This document shows, one piece after another, positions 10,053 through 21,554 of a stretch of 64,000 bases of DNA; positions within the stretch are counted from its first letter, which is position 1, and each line of letters starts with the position of its first letter. The DNA comes from Nemopilema nomurai (lineage: Eukaryota > Cnidaria > Scyphozoa > Rhizostomeae > Rhizostomatidae). A program made the position numbers and the translations under genes. Under the pieces are notes generated by a model that searched no databases, was not told the DNA's origin, and saw nothing but the letters and a program-made list of their open reading frames with translations. Location of the stretch: positions 2,154,388 to 2,218,387 of the forward strand of contig ML133422.1 of assembly GCA_003864495.1 (NCBI GenBank), in the 5' to 3' direction.

Positions 10053-13000
10053 CTGTAAAAAAAAAATATAATATCTTATAATATAATATCTGTATTAATA
10101 ATTATATACAACTTAAATACAAACAAAGAATTTGGTCAAACATATTACAAAGTAAGCTGTTAAGTGACCAAGGCCTTACTGAATTCTATGAAATAAACTT
10201 AACTTTGAAATGATTAGCAGTTCCTGTGCTAAATCATTTGACATTCTTTATTTGAAAAGCAAAAGGATACAAAGTTTCTTTTCAACCTTTGTACCCAACA
10301 GTTACATAATATCAATGGGCTAACAACTTTAGAAATGTTGAGAGTGTTAAAATACAAATGATTTGTAAAATCCTAATGATTTCTTTGAATTAAGAAGAAA
10401 CCAAATCTTTCCAGACCAGTTTAGCACTAAATCTCTCTATCCAAACACATTTCAAGAAGATTATTAGATATCATATCAACCTTTGAGTTGTATTGTCGCA
10501 TGCATTTCAAATACATCTGGAACTCAATCTTATATATAAATCTGGATTCACACATGCTTTTTTTCTTGAAGTTGCAATTTGCTTACTGACCAAAAAACTT
10601 CCACGTGCTACACTTTAACCAGAACAGTGGGGTCTCCTTTCTATCTTACAAATGGATGCCAAATCAATTTTTGGAAATATTCAGAGAGTTTGTTTAAACA
10701 GTAGTTTCCCCTTAAGGCGTACACAGCACAATTAAAACCCACTTTTAATGAAAAGCATTGATTCAATGAACCGGCGTAAGAATTAAATAGAAAAACGAAG
10801 TGATTCTTCCATTAAATACAACTAATGAATTGGAGTCAATTTGTAGCAAAATTGGCGCGGGAATACAGCAAAAGCTTTGCAAAGAGGAATGCTACTAAAC
10901 TTAAGCATACCGAGAAACAAACTCAAGTGGTTCTTCCAAGAAACTGTTGCTATTCGAATTTTTTGACAGGTTGCAGTTTCGTAACAGGAAAACGGTTAAC
11001 GAAGCGAGGAAAGAATAATTCTACTTCCGTGATCGAAGTTGTTGACATTACAACAGTCGATAATTAGAAAAATGCGTTCTCACCAAGAACACATCAAGTT
11101 GTGTTCCTACATGTCCAGGCAGATAAATCTGGCTGATTGCAACAAAATTATGCACGAATTTTTATTTAAATATATTAAAAGGAAAGTACAAAAGGTCGTG
11201 AAAGCAAAATAAAGGCAAAGGCCTTTACATGGTGATGCAAAGGGGGGAGCTAGCTGTTGCATCAAAACAGAGTTCGCATAAACTAAATAACACGCTCTGA
11301 AGGCTTCTAGTCGGTCGGTTTTGAGGTTAAATAGATTTTAAACATTTGCGCATAGGTAGGCCCAGAAACTGAAAGTCGTTGCAACTCAAAAAGCTTGGCA
11401 GGGATTAGCAAAAAATGTAATCCGCAAGCCACGTAATAAAGCACAAACCTCGTGTTCCCCCAGAATCAATATATATTCCAATGTCAATTCGATTCAATAT
11501 AGTAATATTTTCCCTTTACTGAAGTCCTGCTTGCCTTGTTTGACAGCTTGACGTGACATAAGAAAGCAAGGATCAACTTTCCTCTCTTGTCTTTTCCTTC
11601 TGCCAAGAACTGGTCATGTTGGTGTGCCACTGCGCAGGAACAGGAAGAGAATAGCCGTATGAGGAATTTAGCCCTTAGCCCGTAATCGAAAGTGAAATAC
11701 TTTGTGAACAATTTAAAGTATATATAAAGAAATAAAGTTGCAAAATAAAATTTTGCAATGCAGCAAAAAAGCCAATGTTAATTAATGACGATAGTATATC
11801 AACGTAGAGACGCACTTCCTCGGCATCATTTGAATAACAAAACGACCTTTCCGAGTTTAGTTTCAGGCTGCAAGGATGTGGTTTTACGAAGGCTCAGTTT
11901 ACTTCCAGTAATATAAGCCAACGTTTGACACATTCTCTGCTTGCATCTTGCATGTACACTTTGACAACGTGAAACCAACCTACATCAGCAAATAGTCATG
12001 CGTGACGTGCTTTCAGCTGAACAGAATTTCGTAACCCTACCCATGTCCTTGAAATAGTAGCTGTGGCTAAATTGTGGTTTTGGCATGATTGCAAGAAACT
12101 TTTTTGCAGTTGTTTAGGTATGAATTATTTGGGATAAACCAACTTTGACGCGTTCATATTGGTACACTTTGTGGAAGTGTGGTTTCATAACGCTTTGGGC
12201 ATAAAAATCATTTACAAAATTTTCAAAGCTATAAAAAAGAAATGGTTTTCGAAAATTTATAGTATTTTCCTTTAGAAATTGGACCTAAAATTTAAGGAAT
12301 TTAATAAATTCGGACGTGAATCAATGTCTAACCAACATTATTTTCTTTGTAGCTATGTTTCAGAATGGTTCGTATAATGACGTCATTTTACATCATAGTT
12401 ATCTCTCTGCCTCGCAGCATCGTTTTCTAGTAATACCTGTAAGGCTTCCGAAAAGTGGCACAATACTTCACCAAAAATTTGTTATAATTGAGAGAAAGTA
12501 AAAGTCTACATGTCTGTTGTGAGAAAAAGTACAATAATTTGCAGGGTAGGATATTTCATCTGCTAGTTGGACCTTATGGCCTGGGAGTATTAAGAAATTA
12601 GCATTAACTATATCCCATATTATCATGCCCCTTTTCCGTCTGCACCCCAATTTCAATGATTCTTGTCTCCTCCACAGCAACGACTCTTGCTTCGCATCAT
12701 GTGTGACTTCAAAATGGCGTTTGCGGAATAAGAATACAATAAGGAGCTAGCAAATTTTCATTAATAAAAGTTTGTTTCAAGAAAATCGTTAACTTTGTTT
12801 ACACTGATGTTTAGCAGAGACGAGTAAATATTAAACAACATTAAACAAAGATAAGTAAAAACAGATTTCTATTTCAGCTTAATATAATGGCGAACAGTTT
12901 CAAAATTTTCCGAAAAATAACATTTGGACAGGTTAAACTCAAACTTATCAATATTCTTCCAAGGGAGGGGGGTATGATTACCCTGCAGGCAGATTAACTA

Positions 13001-13597
13001 AAATTTTGTTCTCTGCATCACGATTTCTAGGGAGAACAAGTAATACATCTTGTTTCTAAAAAGATTTTATACAGCGGCATGTAAATAATACTACACGAAC
13101 GTTAAGGTCTAACATGTTATTGCCAATTAAAGGGTGAAGGAATTGTCGAAGCTCTAAAGGAAACGCATGAACGACAAGAAAAAATCGTTTCCCCATTCCA
13201 CACCAACGCAAGTTCGTCAATTTTTATATTTTCTCTAAAGATCATATGGTTTTCAAGAGTTTCAAAAATAAATATACATTGAGAAAGCACTTGACGAAGT
13301 TTGAAAAACAAAATCCCTTATGTAAAACTATAACCATGCCTCTACTTGAGACAAGACAAAAAGAGACATTGATCCAAATAAACGCAGATATACCAAGAAA
13401 TTTAAATACATGATGTAAAACTTTTTCTACAGATATAAAAACAAATAAATGACAGACAGACAATGGGTGTACTGTCTAAATGCTTGGATTAATTCTTGCA
13501 TAAACGTCCCATAAAAGGCAAGATAGTCGACGATAGCAACTGGGAATTCTCGATAAGGCCAGCAAATTTTTGTCGATTCGTCCGGCAAGTTAAAGGC
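10053..13597. other. gene-poor stretch; should hold the 5' exons of the adaptor gene
   Basis: The first half of the TIR domain and the start codon should lie here or further upstream on the minus strand, but I could not identify them. A CGCCATTTTG motif on the minus strand (about 12711-12720), resembling a YY1 site near promoters, is followed by ATGATGCGAAGC and an early stop. It is only a weak promoter hint. The 3'-untranslated region of receptor gene 1 occupies part of the right edge. Confidence 0.35.
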
Positions 13598-14405
13598 CTA
13601 CTCCTCCATATTATCTCTACTGAGGAATATATAAGATGTTGTTACAGTGATGGCTAACAAGAAAACAAGAAGGAAAAATCGGTCAGCGACTTTTGCGACA
13701 GCCTGCCACTCCTCGGACATGCCTTCCACCTTTTCCTGGGTCCGAGCACGTTCCCCAAGAAGGGCAATTCCCTCGATCAGTTTCTCCGGGATGCAGTTCG
13801 CTCTCGCCCTGATGTCCTCATTGTCATTCGCTTGCCGATGGGAGTTCCAGCTCAAAGCTTGGTTTGACACGTGATTCTTGTCCGGGTATCCCTTATGAGG
13901 CAAGCAGAGTATCTCTGTTTTTGCGTCCCTTCTTACAGCCACGGTCTCAACCTCCTTGGCCATCGAAAACTCAATATTCGGCCTTGCTTTTGGCGGGTCA
14001 ACCCGCAAAAATGGGGCAAGCACGTCTATCAGAATATATCGCAGCCACTCGGGCACAGAGTCCACTGATCGGCTGCACTCATAAAGGTTCAAGACAATAC
14101 AAGTTGCTATTAGCGACAAGCCAATTATCACCATGGAGGCAATAAAGAATTTGCCAATTAAGGGCGTCACCTCAGAAGTTGTTGGAGTGTTTTCTGCTAT
14201 CATCAGCATGAACACGGTCATGGCAAGCAGCGTGGTTATGACAAGGGTGACCCTCTCTCCGGTCGCAGGTGGTAAAACAAAGGTCAGCAGACCCAAGGCA
14301 GTTATGAGAAAGCACGGGACGATTAAGTTGTTAAAGTAGAACAGCGTCTTCCTCCGTATATGAATTGTGAACAGTATGTGAGGGTAGGTAAATTCGGGGC
14401 AGCAA
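13598..14405 (-). CDS. receptor 1 exon 6: vicinal cysteines, M1-M4, stop
   Basis: Begins after TTTTTCCCACAG with the T that completes a serine codon, then CCPEFTYPHI (loop C) and IRRKTLFYFNNLIVPC (M1). All four membrane segments and the cytoplasmic loop are on this one exon. It ends in TAG at 13598-13600. Confidence 0.95.
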
Positions 14406-17400
14406 CTGTGGGAAAAACAATGTCAAAACTGAGCCAATCTCGAAAGGTTAGAGTTTGAAAAGTCAAAGGTCAAAGGTTATGGGTTAAGTGTACTGGGTGC
14501 CAAACAAAAAGAAATCAATAAATCAAATCACAACGTACGAACGACAGAAAATATAACATATAAAAAGTAACATATAATAACATCAAATAACAATACAAAA
14601 GCATATTTATAGCATCAGAAAGGAAAATTTTGTCATTAAAAGACCAAGTTGAACAACAGTACGTTATGAAAATAAAACCTGTATTTTTCCACGCCTCTCG
14701 AAGCATCCGCGGCGATTAGGTCGAATTCACCACTCGGCAAATAAAAGTCAATGTCGGCCGTGGTGTTGCGGTTGGTCAAGTTCACTTTTTCCCCAGTATA
14801 GGTCCAGCTGACGAACTTGATAATACACTTTTGATCATCAAAGGGGAAGTACTCGATGTCAATCGCACAGCGACTACGCAATATGGTCGGTGAATACCAG
14901 GAATTATTGCCATCATGATGGATAATGACCTTTGTCTTGAACTGATCCATTTGGCCACTGGCTAGTGTTTCGTCGGCGCTTTCAGGGAAAGGAGAAGTTA
15001 CTCTTTTGGTAAGTAAGGAACAGTTCTTAAGAAACAGAGTTAATACTGTTAACTGCAAAGGAAGATGAGGTGACTTGTATGAGAAAAACGAATTGCTGAG
15101 CCATTTCATAACAAGAGTCGTCTAAACTTCAAAGAGCAAAAGAAAGAGCATCATATCAATGGTTTCAAAGGTCTGAGTCAACTCTGAGGCAAAAACTCAA
15201 AGGCAAAACAGAATTCGGGATGTTTGGAGTAACTAAGACTCAACAATATCGAGGAATTAAAGTCACTGGGCGGGTACTTAATACAATTAAACACAGAGAC
15301 GCTTCAGTAAATTTCATGATATACACCACAGCAGAAAACATGATGAAAGTCCTATTCACAATAATATAGCTTACCGGGGTCCTGGTTTACAGGGTTAAGC
15401 GACATGCGAAGGTGGCAATTGCGTTGACAGGGGTACATGGGTCTGAGAGTGCGCGACCAAACTATTCAGAAAGTACTGAAATACTTAGTTGTAAGGATGG
15501 CTCAGTTGTTAGAGGCGCTGACCACAGACCCAAGGTTCGATTTCCTGGCGTGTAATTCCAGGCATAGAAACCATGGGGCGTGGAAGGACCGAGAGAAAGG
15601 ACCAGGACTAGGGCTCCACAGTGTCTTAGGACCCACCTTCTGATGATAGGTAGAATAAAATACAAATACTGAAATTACCTACTTGTTATACAGAATAACA
15701 TCTGGCAACCAGACTTTTGAAGGATCCACGTTTACAGACTTGATACCGCCAAAGTCATCTGGATTCCAATTTAGCAAGTGATTTTTCCAATACTTTAAGA
15801 AAGAAGGAGAAAATCTGTCATTAGAAATTTTGTTTCATGAGAGTGGGTATGGATTGCAGCCTTGCAGGATAGTTTTCTTACAGCGTAATGACGGCATTTG
15901 TGTCTCATTTAGCTCAGTTTTCTTTATAATCTTTTTGGGACGAGTTCTTATAAATTACTTTTCCATGCAATTTATTTGGCCATCAAGTCGGTAAATAGAT
16001 TTTAGAAAAGATGAATAACTTCAACTTCATGCAAGGCATAAAAACCACTAAAAGGTGATACAAAGTCCAAGGCCTTTATAATCTCATAAAGGATAATTGG
16101 ATAAAATCTTATTGCAACGATTCTAAATCTAAATAAATATAGATTTGGCATTTTCAAAATTAAAATGCAATGAAGAAAGATAGCAGGCTTTTTAGTGTAA
16201 ATAAAGTTGACAAAGTGGGTTAGAGGCCTACCAATCGGAGCCACGTGTTGCTTATTAGAACCTGATCTTTCTCGACCTACAAAAACAAACGATTATTTTC
16301 ACCTAAATTAATTTTCTTCACCTGTTCGGTTTACATCAAAACAAAAGTTGATACATTATTTCTGCGTGGATAAACTAGAAAACAAATACTTTCGTTTTAC
16401 GGATTCCGCCTCGGTATACAGAAATCTAGTGGTCAGCGGAGAACAAGCAGGAAAAGAAGTCAGTAACAAAGAGGGGACAAATGGAATTCTTAAAGAGGGT
16501 ACAAATGGAAGTTTATTGAGCACCAAATGGAGACTTTGTGACATTTGAGTAAGGTGCTTGCTCTGCGATCAGCAAGACAGCTAAAAAACGCCTTATTTGA
16601 ACCCATCACTTATGTCGCTCCCCTTTCCCGAGTTTGCTTATAAACTTGCCCTTTCCATTGACTCTCTCTTATCCTAGCGAGCCTCATCCCACTATTCAGC
16701 CTTTACTGACCACTGTCTAACCGTCCTCCATTCCCTTCTCGATCTAGATTCTCTTTCTGTTTCACTTTCATTCTTCTATTATGGCCTAGCTCTTCTTTTA
16801 GTATTTAGAAGCAGCAAGTATCATTCAACGGAAAGATTTCAGTAGAAAAATTAAACAGACCTTTTAAAATAACAAAATGTAGCAGTTTAGACATTATAGG
16901 CACTTATTTTGATAAAACTAGTCCCTTAAAAAAGTAATTGAAGCAATAGAAACAACTCCTGGACTATAACAAAATGTCTCATTAAGGAGAAAAAAGTTGT
17001 CAAGATTTTCAAGGCTCCTTTAGATGGGCAGAAACCATCCAGTGCAAGAGCATTATTTCTAAAAATAAAATGCCAATTAAGTAACAAAAGCATTTTTGAG
17101 ACATTCACGCTTATTTTCCGTGATACATAGGGTTTTACCCTTAGATCTGAAGGACAAAGCCGCTAAGAGCTATTTATCTATTCAAGCAATTTTTGACTCT
17201 ATGTCTCTAACCTCTCTCTTTAGAAGGGTTCTTCTGATCAATGTGTCGTGGAGTGCACCACGCGCTCTTGTGTATGTAGTTAACAGCCCATTAATTTGGT
17301 TCCAGCTTATCGGCATTAGCTTTATGACTCAAGGCATTTTCTTCAAACGTGGTTTTATGCATAAATTGCGTATACCGCACGTAATAACCTCGTTTTCAAG

Positions 17401-20400
17401 AGTCGTTAGGAAACTAAAAATTAAAGCTTCGCAGGTATTAAGTATTGGCGTCAATCTATTGTTGAATGCATAAATGTTTCCTTGTTTATGTTAAGTTTGA
17501 TTTGATTGACTAATTGTTTTTCTTGGTTGTAATTGTAATTGGCTACGCTATTTTTATCCTCGCTGTAAAACGTATATATACTTATGATTTAACGTAGAGA
17601 GAGAGCTTGAGAGAGAGCTTGAGGCTAGAATAAAGGAAATGTATGTCTCAGAAATGGAGTTCATGATGTGTAACCTGGAAGATGTCTTCTTCTTGAGTAC
17701 GACTCTGCGATTGAATACGTATCTTGAACTAGCGCTTGAAGAATACTACCACAATGAAATCAGAAGAACTCACCAGGTCAATCAATTGTGTGTAAGCAAG
17801 GTCAATTTCAACTACGACTGGCTGTGTTTTGTTCTTGACAGGACGAATCTCCTTGTTATAACTTGTGCCAAAAAGATGGTCGAGTAAGTTTCGCTCATCG
17901 TCATCAACTGGCATGGATGTTGATGCCTGTCTTTCGTCGGATGCTGTAATAAAAACTATAACGAAGTCATCTACCTAGTAGTCTAGAGAACCAAAGATTA
18001 CCATCAAAGTTCAGAGGCATTGAATTCTGTTTTTGAAAGTACCAAGTTCAAAAGTCAAAAAAGGTTAGAAGAAGACGTTTAATTTACAATATCCAGCTTC
18101 AAAATTTGAAGCAGTTGTTTCGTAGATTAGTAGTCGCCAGGTGACGAGAATAAATATCGTGCTGGCAGAATATACAAGAAATAAATAATTCACAGTCAAT
18201 CTCTAAAATTTGTAGAAGTTTTCGACATTTTGGCTTTTTAATATTAAACGAACGCGCCGGGAAACAGATTGTGGTATATTGAGTAACATAAAATGAACAG
18301 ATTCTTTTATTTCTCTAATACCCACTGATCTGGGTAGCTAATTGAGAAAACTGGTGTGTAGAGATATGTCTCATCAGTCAGACCACAAATTTGGCAGCTG
18401 GTAGTGGGAAGTACAAATAACCAACATTCGACTACAAGTCGAAGAAGCAAGGAAGTACTGAGTGCTATTCTTGGATTTAATTAAAAATATTTTGACAAGA
18501 AGGAGTCATTTCTGTTCCTGTGAATAGCTAATTGTAACCGAAAAGCTAGGCATTGCCTACAGTTTCATCAAAAAGCTTCTTGATTTTTAAATATTCACGG
18601 AATGGACAAAAAAGGGAAGGGAATAGTCCTAACATAATCCTGATGAAAATAGATTCAAAACTTTATAGCTTCCCTAGTTGTTTTTTCCCTGACGCGGCAT
18701 AGTTGAGACTTGAGAAGCGCGAGAAATTCATCTAGTTTAAGACATGTGCCCAGTTACTAACAGAAATACAATATCAGCATCAAAGCACGTGTCCAGTTGT
18801 AAAGGAAGTAGAACATAAAGTTCGAAACACGTGTCCAGTTGCGAATGGAAATAAGGCATCACGTTCGAAACACGTGTGCAGTTGCAAATGGAAATAGGCC
18901 AACCAGCAAGGACCTATAGGCCAATGAGGTAGTCGTCTCCCTGTCTCCGAAAGCATAGCGGACAAATCTTGATTGGTGTTTTGCCTGAAGGATTCCCAAG
19001 AAGAGGATATCGCCAACAACCAATCAAGATTTGTCCGCTATGCTGTCTCCGAACTAACGAAAACCTTCTAATTGTTGGTATCGGATTGTGTCGAACAATC
19101 GTAACATAAACCACGGAGGACAATTTTAGAAAACAGTAAGACATAACTAAACAAGTAGCAATATCTTAGCTGTAAGGTGTTTGTTTGATTATAGTTGACT
19201 TACACATATTAAGGCTTTGGAGCTGGTTCGAAACAATGCCACGTTTCAAAACTCTAATCCTTAAAGGAACAACTGGATCCAAAGCCTTTCTTCCACTCAA
19301 AAGTCATTTGATCTTTGAAAAAGCACGTCATATTCGTTGGATATAGTTTTCTCCTGTGCCTTATTTTACAAAGCAGCTAAATAAATCAACTGCTTTTCTT
19401 TCAGGTAGAGACGAGTCCCGCTTATAACTGGGCTTGTCCCCCAAATTTTTCTCGCCTCACCCTCCCATATTGGCAGCTGAAATGGACGACCTTGAAGCAG
19501 CTTCTGTAATCTAATCCTCTCAGACCAGCATGACATATATCCCTATACAGACACTTGGTCAATCCCACTTATCCGACTTTCAACAGTGATGATGAAATTA
19601 TCTGAATCAAGGAATGATCGGAGTATTTGGAGGTAGAGACATTGAACATAGTTTGACATGGCCAATGTCCAAGTCAAAGTGTCGCTCAGGAGCAAATCTA
19701 ATCCGTTGAAACTCTAGGCATACATGAGAGATTTAAGCTCAGCTAAATGGCAAGAGTGACACTTTGCTCAGCTATTTGCCTTACGTATACGATTTACCTT
19801 GCGTTAACATTTTGCCGTACGAGCCAAACTCGATGCCCTTGACCTTAGATATATAGAACCTTTTTGATTATCTATTAACACATTAGCTTTCTGCCTCCTG
19901 TCAATCTTCTCTTCTATTTCCATTTTTGCTGACCACGATTTAAAGTTCTTTCGCAATGTACCCAACGCTCCCATTAATCATGTTTATTATAAATTATTAA
20001 TTAATCGTTATTATCAGTTAATTATCATCATAATTATCAAGCCATGGAAAAATCCAGAATTACAACCTTTTTAAAATTAGTTGTTTTATTTTCTTCCAAT
20101 TTTTTCTTTTACCTTACGATTGTTATAGTTTTTTCTTGTAAAACCTGTCTAGCCAATAGCAAATTACCTTGTAATTGGAGTTTAAGTTGAATTGAAAATG
20201 AAATGTTTCCATTAGTATTGCCATTATTATCATAATTATTATTTTTTCTTGTGTATCAGCTACAAAGATGTAAAATGCTGGTTTATTCTACTCAACATCA
20301 GGTTGCTACCCACAACCACAGATATTCAGAGCATATCTTAGGGACCTCGCTGTTCCAAGAAGACCGGCCTTTTGTAAGGTTCCAAAGTAGATCTTAGGAT

Positions 20401-21554
20401 TGATTTTATTTATCCATTGATTGATGTTCTTTTAGATGGTACCTAAAGCACCATTATTATTAATATTATTCTCATCATTATTATTATCATCATCAATACT
20501 AATGTTATTATTATCAATATAATTTTCATTATTATCATAAATATTCCTATTATTGTAATTATTTTGAGTTTGATATTTTCGTCACTCGTGCCAATATGCT
20601 CACAGCGTGTGTTAGTCTGAACGTTTTGCTCATGATCTCATTTATACTGCGCATGCGCATACTTATCATCACTAGATACGACAAGTCATCCATTATCTTT
20701 TAAAGTTTCGAAGACATCTCAAAGATTGCTTATCAAGTAGCGAGAACAACAAATGGTTAGGTCGCATTGCAAAATTTCGTTGTGTCATTCGATATAGCCT
20801 GAACCGATCATAATTACATAAATCAAGAACTTGCCGATTTTGAAGTTATTCGGGTATTCAAGCTATCAGACGTTAAAGGGCTGGTTAAAGTAGGCAACAA
20901 TAATAGACATTTTTTGAATGGCAGTCTGGAAAACCAGCCAATCGTTATAGAAAGCAAACATTTGATTGGGGTTTTTCAGCGAATCAACATGTCCGCAAAT
21001 TTCGTTACGGAATGACAAGTTGTCATAGAGGAGCCGACACAAGTCGTTTGCCCAAGGTCTTTACTCCGCTATAGGAGTGCCTAGGATAAAAAGCTCAGGG
21101 AGAATCGCGGATATTTATGTGTGCAGTAGAATTTAACCTTGAAATGACAACAGGATTGCATTAACTAAATCTTTGGCTTTAGTATTAAATCTTCAACGTG
21201 ACAAGTACGAAGTGGGTCAATCATTCAACCTCAAATTCTAAATTAAAAGCATTTTCAGGCTTATGTGCTTTGAAGGATGATTTTTAGTATCGGAAGGAAT
21301 GCGAAACGCACTCTTCAGAAAGGCAATTAAAATTCATAGATAGGATCATCAAAACGCAACAGGTTTTAACTACAGTTGTCCTGATTGACATAATAAAAAC
21401 ATCTGGAAAACCGATAGATTATAAGGTATTGTTGTATTAATAAACACGCTATTTACTTATTGTGAAAAGCAAGGAGGAACAAATCCGATTGCTTACCAGT
21501 TGAGAAAATAAACCTCCAGATGAAGAGGATAAATAGAGTAGGCTTTGCTTGCAT
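13598..21554 (-). CDS. CHRNA-like: nicotinic acetylcholine receptor-like subunit, alpha type, 496 aa, complete
   Basis: Subunit of a pentameric ligand-gated cation channel in the plasma membrane. CDS is the complement of 13598-14405, 14679-14978, 15683-15792, 16232-16276, 17774-17943 and 21497-21554 (1491 nt, all junctions GT-AG and in frame). Order: signal peptide (1-19), N-terminal helix and ligand-binding domain, Cys-loop C165-C179 (CAIDIEYFPFDDQKC), loop C with vicinal cysteines C229-C230, M1 about 249-272, M2 about 279-300, M3, a cytoplasmic loop of about 110 residues, M4 and a short tail ending NMEE. The CC pair defines alpha-type subunits that form the principal acetylcholine-binding face. 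M2 starts GERVTLVITTLL with E at -1', T at 6', L at 9' and E at 20', as in cation-selective channels. NLT and NTT are possible glycosylation sites. Whether the ligand is acetylcholine is inferred. Confidence 0.95.
14679..14978 (-). CDS. receptor 1 exon 5: Cys-loop exon, 300 nt
   Basis: Acceptor CTTTCCCTGAAAG, donor ATACAG/GTTTTA. Encodes ADETLASGQMDQFKTKV, WYSPTILRSRC, the Cys-loop, the loop B segment SWTYTGEK, and GEFDLIAADASRGVEKY. Confidence 0.95.
15493..15660 (+). mobile_element. tRNA-derived SINE-like element in receptor 1 intron
   Basis: GGATGGCTCAGTTGTTAGAG (A box-like, from about 15495) is followed 36 bp later by GGTTCGATTTC (B box-like, 15534). This is the internal Pol III promoter layout of a tRNA head. 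A GC-richer body and an A-rich tail (GAATAAAATACAAATA) follow. It lies antisense to the receptor gene. No target-site duplication was established, so the limits are approximate. Confidence 0.6.
15683..15792 (-). CDS. receptor 1 exon 4, 110 nt
   Basis: Acceptor TTTCTTTCTTAAAG, donor AACAA/GTAGGT. Encodes YWKNHLLNWNPDDFGGIK and VWLPDVILYN, the classic loop D-A region. 110 nt is also the length of exon 4 in vertebrate nicotinic genes. Confidence 0.95.
16232..16276 (-). CDS. receptor 1 exon 3, 45 nt
   Basis: Exactly 15 codons, VEKDQVLISNTWLRL, between GTTTTTGTAG and TTG/GTAGGC. Too short for ORF finding, but it joins in phase on both sides. Vertebrate nicotinic exon 3 is also 45 nt. Confidence 0.95.
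17774..17943 (-). CDS. receptor 1 exon 2: N-terminal helix
   Basis: Acceptor TTTTTATTACAG, donor GACCTG/GTGAGT. Encodes DDERNLLDHLF, SYNKEIRPVKNKTQPV and LAYTQLIDL, the conserved start of the mature ligand-binding domain. It takes 1 nt from the signal-peptide exon. Confidence 0.95.
18743..18900. repeat. 43-bp tandem repeat with CACGTG, about 3.7 copies
   Basis: CACGTGTCCAGTTG-type units start at 18786, 18828 and 18871, with a diverged first copy at 18743 (CATGTGCCCAGTT). Units continue GAATGGAAATAAGG to TTCGAAA. The array lies in intron 1 of receptor 1. Each E-box-like CACGTG could bind bHLH factors, which is speculative. Confidence 0.8.
18952..19044. repeat. perfect 25-bp inverted repeat with 43-bp loop
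   Basis: Arms at 18952-18976 and 19020-19044 (AGCATAGCGGACAAATCTTG then ATTGG, and its exact complement). CTGTCTCCGA occurs both just before the left arm and just after the right arm in direct orientation. Confidence 0.9.
20445..20565. repeat. (TTA/TCA)n simple repeat
   Basis: Imperfect runs of ATTATT and ATCATC trinucleotides in intron 1 of receptor 1. Confidence 0.8.
21497..21554 (-). CDS. receptor 1 exon 1: start codon and signal peptide
   Basis: ATG at 21554 with A at -3 (CCAAGATGC). It encodes MQAKPTLFILFIWRFIFST, a basic residue then a hydrophobic core, and ends with one G before a GTAAGC donor. The G completes an alanine codon with exon 2. Its 58-nt length is the required 1 mod 3. 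Chosen because it is the nearest in-phase signal-peptide exon upstream of exon 2. Confidence 0.85.

Noticed and set aside
13647..14339. Plus-strand ORFs over receptor 1 exon 6
   Set aside because: They are antisense shadows of the M1-M4 coding exon.
17096..17473. 125-codon plus-strand ORF inside receptor 1 intron 2
   Set aside because: No domain, no splice context and composition like the surrounding intron.
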